A stretch of 64,000 nt of DNA from Apostichopus japonicus (taxonomy: Eukaryota > Echinodermata > Holothuroidea > Aspidochirotida > Stichopodidae), in contig NC_092574.1 in NCBI RefSeq assembly GCF_037975245.1, positions 11,805,213-11,869,212 on the forward strand, given 5' to 3'. Below are positions 1-28,946 of the stretch, piece after piece. Position 1 is the stretch's first letter. Every line of letters begins with the position of its first letter. Both the position numbers and the translations under genes were made by a program. A model generated the notes under the pieces. It worked only from the letters and a program-made list of their open reading frames with translations, was not told the DNA's origin and did not search any database.

Positions 1-890
1 TCGTTGTACTCTGTGTTATACCTCGCTACTATAGAAATCACTTCATTATTCGTAGTGATGTGCATTTCGGTGCACTCTGAGTTACTGCATCTAAGAAAAC
101 ATTCATTCAACAGTGAGGTGTATTTTATTCTACTTTGAGTTATACCTGATACTAGAACACAATTAATTATCCTCAGTGAGTTATATTTTGCATAATTATG
201 AGCTATATCACATACTACTAGAACATAGTTCATTATCCATGGATTACGTATAGTGTGTTGCATTTCAGTGTACTCTTAGTTACCTCATAGAATAGTACAT
301 TCATTGCTGGTAGTCCATGAGTGGATTACGTATAGTGTGTTGCGGTGCACTCTGAGTTACCTTATAGAATAGTACACATGGTAGTCCATGGGTGGATTAC
401 GTATAGTGTGTTGCATTTCGGTGCACTCTGAGTTACCTTATAGAATAGTACATTCATTGCTGGTAGTCCATGGGTCGATTACGTATATTGCGGTGCACTC
501 TTAGTTACCTCATATAAGAATACGTTCATTGCTGGTAGTCCATGAGTGGATTACGTATAGTGTGTTGCCGTGCACTCTTAGTTACCTCATATAAGAATAC
601 ATTCATTGCTGGTAGTCCATGAGTGGATTACGTATAGTGTGTTGCGGTGCACTCTTAGTTACCTCATATAAGAATACATTCATTGCTGGTAGTCCATGAG
701 TGGATTACGTAAAGTGTGTTGCATTTCGGTGCACTCTTAGTTACCTCATAGAATAGTACATTCATTGCTGGTTGTCCATGGGTGGATTACGTACAGTGAT
801 GTGTTCCGGTGCACTCTTAGTTACCTCATAGAATAGTACATTTATTGCTGGTAGTCCATGGGTGTATTACGGTGCATGACTAACGTATAG
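1..890. repeat. Minisatellite, about 70-85 bp unit
   Basis: About ten imperfect tandem copies of a unit containing GGATTACGTATAGTGTGTTG, GGTGCACTCTTAGTTACC and ATTCATTGCTGGTAGTCCATG. Unit length varies because internal blocks (for example CATTTC and AGAATA) are present or absent. Older, more diverged copies lie at 1-240 and tighter copies at 240-880. The array lies just past the last visible exon of the TEP gene, so it is probably intronic. Confidence 0.9.
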
Positions 891-1079
891 TAATAATTCA
901 GCACTTCTATATATTCAACGCCCAACCGCGGACGAGAAAATGCGGTAAAATCGTATGTGATCCTAACTGTTATGATGTTAATACAAAAAACATTTCGTCA
1001 TAATGACGTAGAATTTTATAAGTCCTTTTGTGGCCTAACACGATTGTAATTAACAAAAGCCCACTTCAATATTGCTTAC

Positions 1080-17939
<16,860 letters not shown>

Positions 17940-18028
17940 AACGAATGGCTTCCAAGGAACGTCTGAAATCGCTGCCGAAGAAACAACTCGTTTTGTATTT
18001 TCCGTGTGTGTTTGTGTGTTGTACAGTT

Positions 18029-18815
18029 CCGGGTCGCGTAATTTTTTCCTAGGAGGGTTAGGGGTAATTATCATATATAGGCGTATACAAACCCTCGCGC
18101 ATGCGTGTTACTCGTAAAAAGTTTATGACTAGTAGTAGCAGGGAGATATTATAACACCTTCCTAGGGAGATGTTATAACAAATCCCTGGTAGCAGTACAT
18201 ACATTTTGTGCTACGCGATCCACGTTTTGCACATGTATACATATATATGCGTTCATGCAGCGACGGAGACCTGTTCGACTTACAATCCTTGCGCCAATCT
18301 TTAGCTGGAATCTTGCCCTAGATTAGAAGTTACTCGATACAATTGTATATAATAAAGTAATCCTCTCACCCAGATTTTAGACACAATGTACGGATTTCAT
18401 CCGTCGTTATCAATGTGCGCGACGGACATTAATTTAATGGTTTGGTTAATGTCATACGCAGACTATAAGTCCACCACATTAGCCATAACACCTTCAAAAA
18501 TTAATAATTGATGTGACGATTTGATCGCGCTGTAATTTGTATTTCTTTAGCCCTCATCCCATCACTTATTTTCTTCAATTCTCACTTAGTAATCCTTGGC
18601 CAAAAAGCAAACTGCATTACGTGTAAAACTGTACAGCGGATATCTATTGCTTTGTACAGCGTACATAGTGCCCACACGGCCCCCACTCGTGTATTACAGC
18701 GATCGATGAGTAACGGTGTCCATGAGTAACACGCATGCGCGAGGGTTTGGATACGCCTATATATGTTAATTACCCCTAACCCTCCTAGGAAAAAGAATTA
18801 CGCGTTCGGGTCACG
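18029..18815. promoter_or_regulatory. TEP upstream region framed by an inverted repeat with TATA-like core
   Basis: Arms of about 90 bp at 18029-18117 and 18713-18815 are inverted copies of each other. Both contain CCTAGGAGGGTTAGGGGTAA, CATATATAGGCGTA and CCTCGCGCATGCGTGTTACTC. On the minus strand the left arm supplies a TATATAT box at 18079-18073, about 135 bp before the TEP ATG, so it plausibly holds the core promoter. The arms may be the ends of a MITE, but no target duplication was recognised. Confidence 0.6.
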
Positions 18816-20092
18816 GCCTTTGAGGTGTTGTTTTATTTCCAGGGTAGATCCGTCTCTATGGGGCTGGTCGTAAACTTTTCCTGGAACACGCCAGCTTTCC
18901 CTAACAAGAATTGATTACAATTCAATCCAACGGAAACGAATTATACGGAAGACTCTAAGGGATCAGGGACGTCTCTAGAGGGGGGGGGGTGGGGTGTCTC
19001 ACCCCCTCCCCAATATTGGTAAAACTGACTATAGTTGGAACTTTCGCACTCTAATTTACCTAGGCCTATTCATATATTCTTGTAGCTGGGGTGGCTGGGT
19101 GGAGAGCTGAGCCTCCCCCTTTTCAATTTATTTGGGGTAAAGCCCCTCCTTGACGTATATGATTGGCCACAGTGGACAAAATTCGGGAATGTATGCCGAC
19201 ATATAATCGTGCCGACATAAATTCGATTTAATGGTAACATAAATTCGATTTTATGCAGACATTAATTCTGAGCTAATCAGTAGGCAGTATTTATATCTAC
19301 TTAAAATTGATTTAATGTGGACATAAGTTTGAATTCATAAAGACAAATGTTCGAATTAATGCTAGCATATATTCAAATAAATGCTATTATATTTTCGATT
19401 TAATATCAACATATATTTGATTTATTGTCAGCATATATTCGATTTAATGCTGACATAATATTTGACCAATGAGAGTGCAGGAATACAGGCCTATGTATTT
19501 CTGCATATAATCACTTCCGACAACAATTCCGCCTGATCCGTGCCTAGATGGCAATTCACCAACCATCCCCTGCACGGGGTGACAAAGGAATGATTCACCC
19601 GGTTATCGACTATAGGTACGTCACTTCTCGTCACTCTATATTAATTAATGCATGGTTCATTTATATGACCAAATCAGATAACAGGTGATAAGCTTATAAT
19701 TAGCCCTTTGTTCCTATTCCGCTTTAGGTACATGTTTATATCAGGCGCAGATCCTATAGGGGTAGGTTGTAACCACCCAACCCCACTACCCTTCCTTGTC
19801 AACCCCATACACATTTAATAAAATAGTTATAAGCAACTTTCCGGTCAAAAATTTCCATTTTATTTTTTCTGTCGAACGATCCCCAGAAAACCCTGGGAGT
19901 TGGCCTCACCGATACCACTGCCAGCTATACCCGCCTTTAGAAATGTTAGGTTCCCGCTTAGGAACGTGCAGGTCAGGAAAGGGAGAAGTACACCACAGTT
20001 TAGCAAGCACCATGCCAACTGCCAAAATATTGATCAGTGTAATATGACAAGCCATTTGTATTAGATCAAGGGCAATTTTTATATATATCGGC
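18816..20092. other. Intergenic, no gene recognised
   Basis: Apart from the minisatellite at 19180-19455 and poly-G/C-rich phrases near 18980 typical of decayed MITE ends, I see no coding or RNA feature. Confidence 0.5.
19180..19455. repeat. Degenerate minisatellite, 23-25 bp unit
   Basis: About ten diverged copies of a unit near ATTCGATTTAATGCTGACAT. No coding frame. Confidence 0.75.
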
Positions 20093-20455
20093 CAGGGGCC
20101 GAGCGAAGGTTTTTTTGTTTGGAAGGGGGTGTGGAGAATTTGATTTGCCGACGGATCTGGAAGTGGTGACTGAAATGGGGGAGGGGTCTAAGGGGAGGGG
20201 GTGTCCCCCTACCCCTTTGGAAAATTTTTAGTTTTGAAACGTCCTTAGATGCAATCTGGTGCATATTTTAAGTCAAATTTGGCACGGAAGAAGCTCCCGT
20301 TCTCCTTTTCTCTATTCAGCTTTCCTTCTTTCTTCCCCTTCCGCTCTCTTCACCTTTTCTCCTTTTGCCGACAGACCCAAAATTTGCCGACAGCGACCAA
20401 ATTATTGGGGGTGACACCCCCACCCCCCCCCCCCCCCCCGCTCGCTACGCCCCTG
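20093..20455. mobile_element. MITE (about 363 bp)
   Basis: The ends are inverted: CAGGGGCCGAGCGA on the left, and CAGGGGCGTAGCGAG when the right end is read in reverse. The interior is G- and C-homopolymer-rich. No convincing target duplication was found. It is related in style to the GTAGCCA MITEs in the TEP introns. Confidence 0.6.
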
Positions 20456-21073
20456 ATCAACATTTACTGAAGAAACTAGCTATTTATGGCAAGGTTCCTT
20501 ATCTACATATAGATGTTGGCCTGATTATCATGTTATTGTAACAGTCTGCGACCTGCGAGGTCAAGAATGTGTTACTTTAAACTTCCTGTTGTGTAGATTA
20601 TGGAGGTGACTACTTGGAATGTAATTATATACAACGGATGCCATGTTTGACATGTGCTATATTCCTTATCGAATTCAACTTTAATCGTTTCCGTTTTGTT
20701 AATTGATTTATTAAGTTGGAATGAAACCAAAAAATTCCCCTCAAAAAACGGGTGATCTTTGGGGTATATTTTGTTACATATTATCACTGTAATATTTCCT
20801 TTGCTGGTATGTATACAAAAGCCCCCGACATCCTTCCCGACAGGCATCTGGTTTCACCATATCTTGGAGGATGCCTTGGACAAATCGAGGGGTGATTTTG
20901 TGGAAATTCCGAGGGATCCATAAACTTGTACTACATCACTGTTAATCCGGCTGTTCTAACTCAGTTACGAAGTTGTCACAATATATAGAAAAAGAATGGA
21001 ACATTTTAAGCAAAGAGTGGTTAGAGCTCTATGTAATCAAATTTAGAAGGAGAGCAAAGATTTCTTATAGACA

Positions 21074-21450
21074 CACTCTTAAAAGTTGGGTAAAAATATT
21101 GACCAACACTTAACCAACACTGGGTACATATGTAACCGCTCAAAAAATGGGCAAAGTTTGCCCAACAGCAGTTGGGTAATGCATTTACCACGTAGTTGGG
21201 TAAATTATTTTACCCATTATTGGTTAATTTATAAAGTAAGTTGGGCAATTTGTTGCCCAAGATTGGTTAATGAATAAAATTGTATTGGAGTGTTTTTACT
21301 CAATGTTGGTTGATTGTTACAATTAGTTGGGCAATTTGATACCCAATATTGGTTACTGAATCTAATTATATTTGAGTGATTTTATCCAATGTTGGTTGAT
21401 TGATACAGTTAGTTGGGCAATTCGTTACCCAATATTGGTTGATGAATGAA
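21074..21450. repeat. Left terminal region with subterminal GTTGGGYAA array
   Basis: Inverted end followed by many GTTGGGTAA/GTTGGGCAA motifs in both orientations, for example TTGGGCAATTTGTTGCCCAA. Three direct repeats of about 80 bp follow, each with TTGGTTGATTG..AGTTGGGCAATT..ACCCAATATTGGTT. Such arrays are typical transposase-binding subterminal repeats (inference). Confidence 0.8.
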
Positions 21451-21481
21451 ATGAAATTTACACTAGGGTTTATATAATTAT

Positions 21482-21485
21482 AATA

Positions 21486-21516
<31 letters not shown>

Positions 21517-21886
21517 TTTTAGGTTTATAGTCTTGTTCAGGGCCAAGGCCCTCTCACACGACTTTACAACTTAACCCTGGTCATTGGTAACTTGTCACAC
21601 CTACACACCAAAGTGTGCACAATTCAATCAATCTCTCCTGGGGCACCACAGTGCACCACAACCACGTGTCCCCCGGGGGACTTCCCATAGGGTGCAGCCA
21701 CAAACCGGCGCAAACAACTATATTTACAAGTTACCTCGCAAGTCCCCATTTATACACCTGGGTGAAGAGAGGCAATGGAGATAAAGCGCCTTGCCCAAGG
21801 ACACAACGTGATGATCTGGCCAGGGCTCGAACCTGTAATCCATAGATCACAAGGCCACTGCCTTAACCACTTGACCACAACGCCCG
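21482..21886 (-). mobile_element. tRNA-derived SINE with (ATT)n tail
   Basis: On the minus strand the head at 21886 reads GGGCGTTGTGGTCAAGTGG, with an A-box-like TGGTCAAGTGG (21877-21867) and a B-box GGTTCGAGCCC (21833-21823) at tRNA-like spacing. Next comes a body phrase GTGTCCTTGGGCAAGGCGC, widespread in metazoan SINEs. The element ends in an AAT/ATT repeat (21482-21516). It is nested inside the left arm of the 16-kb element. Confidence 0.85.
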
Positions 21887-21889
21887 TTT

Positions 21890-23370
21890 AAAAATATTAA
21901 CATATAAAATAGTATTAAATTCTCATTTTATTGATGTAAACAGCTTCAAAAAGCTTCACTAGAACTAACCACACATAAAATGGTTTCACAGAATTTAGCA
22001 ACATGGTATTGTTGGTTGCAGTAATCTATTAACTTACTTTATATCATATTGTGTCAATATGTTCATCATGAAAATGTATCAATGTATGCTTTGCAAATTT
22101 GCTTTAGGACTTGGAACATGAATATTGACATACAAGTTCATCATGAAACTACAATTTATTCTCTTCATGGATAAAATTAACCTTAACCTACACAACATTG
22201 CTTGCTTCTTGCCCACTGACCAATTTGTAACAAGTGTTGTTTACAGCTAAGCCTTTTTTGCAGTTAAAGGTGATTGTTTTCACTAGACAGTCTATTAAGT
22301 GCTAAGAAATTTGAGCACAGAAGCAAGGAGTTCAACAGGAAGTGGCAAGTCCTCATAATTATTTCATGATAATTATATAGATATAACTAGTAGTGGACAC
22401 AAATATGGCTCAATGTTAGAAAAGGAGTACTATTTATGATATATCAATGGTTAATTCCAACATAAGCAGTCTTGTGCAGCTATAACATATTCTTCTTAAT
22501 GCAAACTGACTTGAATGGAACACACATGGTATCACACATACAAACCTCTCATATGTCTATAATGTCTTAATTGTTTGTAATTTGAGCACAATTTGTAAGT
22601 ATAATGATATGATATTTACAGACATAAAAGGAAAGGTCAATGATGGTGCAGGTTTACCTAGTTCTTCAAGTCAATGCACAATAAACATACCGAAATTGTA
22701 TATTTCACAGGCACCTAGGAATTTTCACACATATCAAATATGAATCCCTAACCAGTTCTCTTTAAAACTTATTTCAATGTTAAACTTTGCATACATCATG
22801 AAAAAGCATGACAATCACAAAACTTTTTAAAATCTAGCCCTAGTAGTTATAAGTGTAAATTTTTGATTACCTGCTTCCCTTCTCAAGAATAGTCAGATCT
22901 GTACATTTGACTTAAAAAAAGACCCTCAACTGTGTCATAAGCAGGATCAAAACAACATCAATGTGTACACGTTATGGAAAAAAATGATAAGATGAATTTG
23001 ATAAGCAAACGTATACAAACATTTTTTCCCATGAAGACACATAAAGTCAGTGCATGTTTATGAAAAATGATAACATGCAAAGAAGTAAAAGAATTTTAAG
23101 TTACAAAAACCAACTTAATTATTGAACCAATAAAATGATTAAAAGCAGCAAGGTCCGGATCCAAGAAGTCATAACTTTTTGTTTAAAGAAAAACTGTAAC
23201 AAAGAGAGATGTCCATCGCTGTATCGTTTATACACTGTGCTGTTTGTACTGACTGCAGCTGTTTGTACTGACTGTATACTAGTGTCTATTTACTGACGGT
23301 AGCAAGCTGTGTTTGTATTTTCTGGGATCGATGGTGGTGCCTAACACTTCTGTTACACCTCAGTCAAAAC
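21890..23370. other. Non-coding interior of the 16-kb element
   Basis: AT-rich sequence without a recognised exon on either strand. It lies between the nested SINE and the stop codon of the 115-aa gene and probably includes that gene's 3' UTR. Confidence 0.5.
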
Positions 23371-23374
23371 TAGG

Positions 23375-25692
23375 TCAGATTTCCGGCATTAGACGTTTCT
23401 TTTTGCGCGAGTCTTCACACCCTTTAAAGCAAACACCTATTGCTTTCAGTAGGGATGGTTGTGGCAGAGCATGTCTCTCGAGAATAACATAGGCCTGGGA
23501 TGGTGTTAGGTGGGTGCCTCTGCACACTACAAAGGGCTGTGGCGTCATGTCCACATTGATAGTCCTTGCGTATTCTTCTATGTCAACATCCTCCTACAGT
23601 TATAAAAGAAAAGGTACAATTTATTCCTGACTGTTACTGTAATTTATTCCTAACTGTGAGAGGGACATTTCAAAAAAAAAAAAATGCAATGCAGAATATG
23701 ACCGTGACACCTTCGTACTGAGTAGTACTAACCTTAGTTAGACAGAACAAGAAAGAATGTAACTGCTGACTGCTGAGCACACACAGCTAACAGCATCTCT
23801 GACCAGATTCCAGAATAGACAAATTATGTGAACTTGGAATTTCCGTCACATGAAGCACGAGATATTTTCTCTCATAATAGCCATAAATTCACATTCATAA
23901 CATAGGTGACCTTGCAACTTTACACAGATTCAGAATAATCTTTTGGTCATGATGCGCTTTTAGTATTTATTTCATGTAGCAACTTTGAACATTCATACAT
24001 TACAGTAATCTTACTAGTGTTTCCTCAACCAAATACTTAGACTCTGCAGTGAAGGTCAAGCGAGACATCAACATGCCTAACAGTTTTGGTATGACACGGC
24101 TGGGATTAGAAATCGAGCCCCGCCTCCTGGATGGCTCTGACCACTCGTTTTTTCCATTATGTAGCTTATATAGGTGAGCGTGGGACATGATAAATATTTT
24201 GGTGGGGTGGGGGCGGGGGGAAGGTTTCCCAGCATTTCATGACAACAAAGTTCCCTGATGAATTTTCAAAATTCCCTGATGATTAGTTCAACCTATTTCT
24301 AGTGTGATATGTCTTTGCACATTTTGGACATGAGCCAATATATAAGACTGACTGCTCTCTTGGGCCAATCAAATTCCCTAGCTTTTCCCTAATTTTTGAG
24401 ACATTTTTCTCAAATTCCCTAACTTTCCCTGACTGGAAAAAGGGAAACTAATTTTCAAGGTTCTGCTTCCATTTTCCAGGATGGCTGGCAACCCTGCTAA
24501 CCAATCTGCCCTCACAACCCCCCCCCCCCAACACCCAGGAAAATAATTCTCAATGACCTTACGGTTGAGAAACTATGATTTAATTGTTGTGTCTGTTTAT
24601 TCACCTCTCAAAAGTGGATGATTTGTACAGTTTTTAGACCCTCTAATGTGGAGAAGTTTCTTAAAAGTTAGTCATGAAAGGGAAACACAAATAACATAAA
24701 ATTTATTACTAGTTGACTACATGATCTCTGTCAAGTTAAATGTACCTTATTTGCAATGGGAATCAGATTATGAAGCAATTCCAAATTAAGATCACAAAAT
24801 TCATTGATTCATGCATGATTCCAACAAAGTTTACCTTTTTGAATAAACTACTTACCGGCTGAACAGTGATGAAGCTTTTCACGGATTGCTGTGCCAAGCT
24901 ATGGCCCCTTTTACCCTTCACACCTCGTAGTATTACTGATAGCATGAAGACTGCAAGGTTCTTCTTTTGATCTGTGAATTAGAGCATATCATACTACCAG
25001 TGTTTGTAGGTAGGTACTTAAGTTTTATGGGTAATTGTTCTCAACAAAGGTTTAATACTGCCATCCACAGCTTTTCATCCAGGTTTGGAGTGCTAAAATA
25101 GGTTTCCCTGTTACTTATTTCCTTTTCCCTGTTCCAGTTAGTGTGTATTACGTAAGAACATGTAACATTTCTCAAAAGAGCATTGCATGTACATAAATCG
25201 GAGCATGGTACCTGTAATGGGAATTTAAATTTAAATATAAAACCTAGACATTTTGTAATTCCTTGGGGACCTTGGCACATAAAATGGGTTATTTACTCTC
25301 TTTTTTTAGGTAAGAACATTCATCACTATAAAAAGAATTAAAGCAGCATTTTGCGTCATTTTCCCATGATTTTCTCAACCTCATTGACCCCACCATGCCA
25401 TAACGACATACATAATAAGCTTATCTATTCAACTCTAACTTCAAATCGTGGAATAAAAGTCGCAAAATTTAGAACTTTCAACGTTGTTTTTCTCGAAGGT
25501 CTTTTCCGTTAGGATCTCAGTAAACCCCGCCTATATATGAATATTCAAACACGATGAACGTTATTGCATAACGTGGTAAATAATAAACAATGATCAGCTG
25601 ATTGCAAGGCATCGCGAAGCGACAGATAGTGTAGGCAGGCTACATAACGTTACTTCAGCCTATACATCTACATCGTTACCAGGCTTGTCCAT
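23375..25692 (-). CDS. 115-aa protein of unknown function, 3 exons, in the 16-kb element
   Basis: Exons on the minus strand: 25692-25680 (ATGGACAAGCCTG, phase 1), 24971-24856 (acceptor TTCACAG, donor GTAAGT, phase 0) and 23593-23375 (acceptor CTGTAG, ending TGA). All phases agree. The protein has a hydrophobic/basic start (KKNLAVFMLSVILRGVKGKRG), a middle SFITVQPEDVDIEEYARTI, then FVVCRGTHLTPSQAYVILE and LLKAIGVCFK, ending in a basic tail (DSRKKKRLMPEI). From memory, the last block resembles the C-terminal part of uncharacterised transposon-linked proteins in fish and invertebrates, but I cannot name a domain. Its ATG lies 74 bp from, and divergent to, the ballast-domain gene, implying a shared promoter. 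The 13-nt first exon is the weakest part of the model. Confidence 0.65.
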
Positions 25693-25766
25693 CTCGCATG
25701 ACAGTGTGCTGATATTCTCTACTGCAAAAGAAGAATTTCGCAAGAAGAAATTTGCTCACCCTTAGC
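25693..25766. promoter_or_regulatory. Divergent start region between two element genes
   Basis: Only 74 bp separate the ATG of the minus-strand 115-aa gene (25692) from the ATG of the plus-strand ballast gene (25767). A shared bidirectional control region, probably extending under the first exons, is inferred. No TATA box is evident. Confidence 0.4.
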
Positions 25767-27534
25767 ATGGAAACAAGAAATACCAATGTAAGTTCCTATC
25801 ATTTACCAACACTGTCGGAAAATTCTTCATCTTTGTAGATGTACTCTCCGTTTTCCGCGATCGCTAGATCGCGGTATACACTAGACTATGCCTATACACA
25901 TGTGTGACCAAACTACTCTTCTGTACCGATGTTAGGGTAACTTTAGGCCTAACAACAAACCCATATCACGACGAACTTAACGTAGTGTAGTGACGTTTGC
26001 GAATATTTGCTTAGTTAAAATGAATGTCGTCTAGTGCAGTGAGTAGTTAGATTTAATGTTAGCTAGGCTTCAGGAATGTTAGTTTGACCCATGAATTATG
26101 ATGGATCATAAGCAAATATGCTCCAAAGGTTATCTCTAAAAGAAAAACAAACACTATCAGTTGGAAAGTAAATAACTATCTTATTTCTTCTGTCATAATG
26201 TAGCAGTCCTTAGGTGATTCACCAGAAACACCATCAAGGAGGACATCTGGGAGAAGGGGAAGGAGGGGTACAGGCCGTGGAGGAAGGGGCCGTGGTGGAA
26301 GAGGTGCAGGTACGCCTCGGTTGACAGCAGCTGCAGCAAGACAGCAAGTTGCTAATCAACAGCAGGAGAGGACAGAAAATATCAGGGTACATAAAGTGGC
26401 TATATTCTCATTTACTATGTTTCTTTGCTTTCATTACAAATCCTCTCAAGAACATGTACTCAAACACGGGAGTCTCTGGGTGTGTAAAAAAAAAATAGTT
26501 TGGTGTGGAAAGGGTACCAATACTATTTCTTAACTTCTATGAAATTAACTTTTCGAGTTATGAGCATCTTTCTATGTGAACCAATATGACAAATGCCCAT
26601 GACTGTAAAATTGACACTGATAATTTATCATGGAAGGAGTGGGAGAGGTGGTTGAGAGAGGATAGGAACATAAAAAAACATAAGCTTACAGTTTTTGTCA
26701 TAAGGTTATTTTGGGTATTACATTTGAAATGCAACATAACGTTTGTGGCCTCTTTCAGGAAATGATACACAGAGTGGACTCTGAACAGCTGCGAGAGCTC
26801 GTTCTGCAGTTGATGAACAGCTACCCTGCTCTCTTTTTTGATATTTGGGAACGTCAGCAGCACCCACAGCGTATGACAATCCCAGACTCACCTGGCTGGT
26901 GCACTTGTGAGAGGTGCAGAGAAATGCCAACAGTAGAGGAACGGGTGTGCTGTCTAGGGACAGGTGACAACTGTCTCTCTCTTAGACCGGTCAGTACTGT
27001 TTTCTTAATGTTTTATCTGGAACCCAAAATTTGCTTTGTGGCTAGCAATAGTGCTCAGTGATGACAGCATAGACAAATTAAATTTCTTTTACAACTCAAG
27101 ATAACAAAATATGTTGTTATGACATAACCTTCCGTGACTAAAGTGTTATTTTCAGCAATCAGTTTAAGAAGTTTATAGCATATGGCGTCAGTGACAAGAA
27201 CTGAAAGACTATAATGGGTGTTTTAATAATTGGACATAACTTTCTACAACTTCAATGTCATATTTTCCAGGAAATTGATACTGTGGTAATTGACCCTTTG
27301 GTCCTTGGTGTCGCCCGAGAACTAAGAAGAGCCATCTGTGGCGGTAACAGAGGAGAAGAGCCCAACAAAGCCAATAGACATGCTGCATACAGACAATTTG
27401 TACTGTGGCATTATGGTCGCCTTGGCAACAGAAATAGGAGAGCAGTTCCCAGTTGTGTTGTCTGGCGGATCAGGTCCACTTTTCCTGACCCACATGATAA
27501 CTATGTTGGGTACATTCCAGGTAGATTGCTTTAA
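25767..27534 (+). CDS. P2X7-type ballast-domain protein, stand-alone, 4 exons (232 aa)
   Basis: Exons 25767-25787, 26204-26386, 26759-26989 and 27271-27534 have GT..AG introns, all phase 0, and the frame is open to TAA. Residues 8-68 are an Arg/Gly-rich leader (GRGGRGRGGRG), a likely nucleic-acid-binding or disordered segment. A helix with WERQQHP follows, then the Cys cluster GWCTCERCREMPT (C116, C118, C121) and VCCLG (C132, C133). Next are ELRRAICGG (C168) and YRQFVLWHYGRLGNRNRR, then PSCVVWRIRSTFPDP (C207). This order matches the cytoplasmic ballast domain of vertebrate P2X7, which coordinates zinc and binds guanine nucleotide. No channel segments are present, so this is not a P2X receptor. 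It converges on the transposase gene. Its role in the element is unknown. Confidence 0.88.
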
Positions 27535-28946
27535 TGTTTTCATTTATCTTTGTTAGCTATTCTTGCCGGTATTCAATTTTTCTTCTTCACATTTTTCTAT
27601 TTACTTACATATATGTTTTTATACTTGCCATTAATCAGACTATTTTTTCACTTCTTTATCGTTCATTTGTTATGCCATCAAAAACTGTCATTCCAAAATC
27701 ATCTTTATTTTTATATCACATATTTTCTATTTACTGAAAAGACTTAAATCCAAAACAGTTTTTCACTGCTTCACTCACCCACCCTTCACTTCTTTCAAAC
27801 AGTAGTTTATTTTTTTAAGATGACCATCTCCATTGGTTAATATAACAAAAATCATATAAATGTCTACACACAAAAAACCTAAATTAAGAACTTTTATCAG
27901 TACTTAGTATCCTACACAGCTGCAGATTTCACCTTGACTCTACGAAGACACATTCCATGGAAACTTCTGTTTCTTCTTAAACATACTTTACCATTTGTTA
28001 CCTTGCTCTTTTGAATTACTTGTTTCTTTCTTTTTTCTAAGAGTTCTTATCAATTTGTTGTTGGAAGTTGCATTGGCCTTTCATTACTTGTGGTACTACA
28101 ATATAGTATTTTTGGTCTTTCATAATTTTTTTCTCACATATGCATGCCCAGCCTTTCTATGTATGTGAAATATATGAACAGTATTTATAAACTGCATTGA
28201 GTTTTTTGCTTTCTGTGCTATTTTGTTACAAAATATACCATTAGGCTGGAAAGGAAAAGTCTACATCGCTTGATAATGATGCCTACTTTTATGGAATGGG
28301 TCAAAGTTCATCTGGGATTAAAATTGTTAAAATTGTGAAACTTGTTAACATACTATCTCAAGGAGTACAAGTCAGGACAGATAACAGGGGTAGTAAAGTG
28401 TAAAAACATAAGGACAAGAAGCTTATTGTTTTTTGGGGAGATCAAAGTTGAGTTCAGGTCATGAAGGTTACACAATGAAAATCCTTTGAAGATTCCTAAT
28501 TAAGGGGAGCTTTGCTGTCATACAGTTGTAACACACTGCATGCACAGGAAGGTGATTTTTCTTGGGGGAGGTAAAATGGTTCAAAATGAGAGCATATGCA
28601 CAATATCTGCAAAAATCAGGAGGGGGGGGGGGTGGGAGCTGAACGATTTAACATGGTGATATATTACATTAACTTTAGGCCAAGAACGGCCGAGAATGCA
28701 ATGCTGGTCACATCTCAGTATTCTAATACTTTTTCCTGTACATATATTACATATTACAAATAATGACAGATTCGTAACAAACTATGGTACAGTAGAACCA
28801 CAATGCATTTATTTCCCATAACATTTGAGCATAAGCTTTGGGAACCATATTCGTCCACTACAACAACATGTAACAATTCTCCCACCAGCCCCCCCCCCCC
28901 CCCACCCCAACCTGAAAAAAATAAAACATTTGAGTGATGGCTAAGA
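27535..28946. other. Spacer between convergent element genes
   Basis: AT-rich interval between the stop codons of the ballast gene and the transposase gene. It presumably holds both 3' UTRs. Poly-G and poly-C tracts occur near 28620 and 28890. No further exon recognised. Confidence 0.5.

Noticed and set aside
20572..20847. 91-aa minus-strand frame (MPVGKDVGGFCIHTSKGNIT..)
   Set aside because: No recognised domain and no matching neighbouring exons; coding-like composition alone is not enough.
24000..24188. Minus-strand frame overlapping a phrase resembling a tRNA B-box (GAAATCGAGCCCC)
   Set aside because: Probably a small SINE remnant, but A-box and tail are missing, so not annotated.
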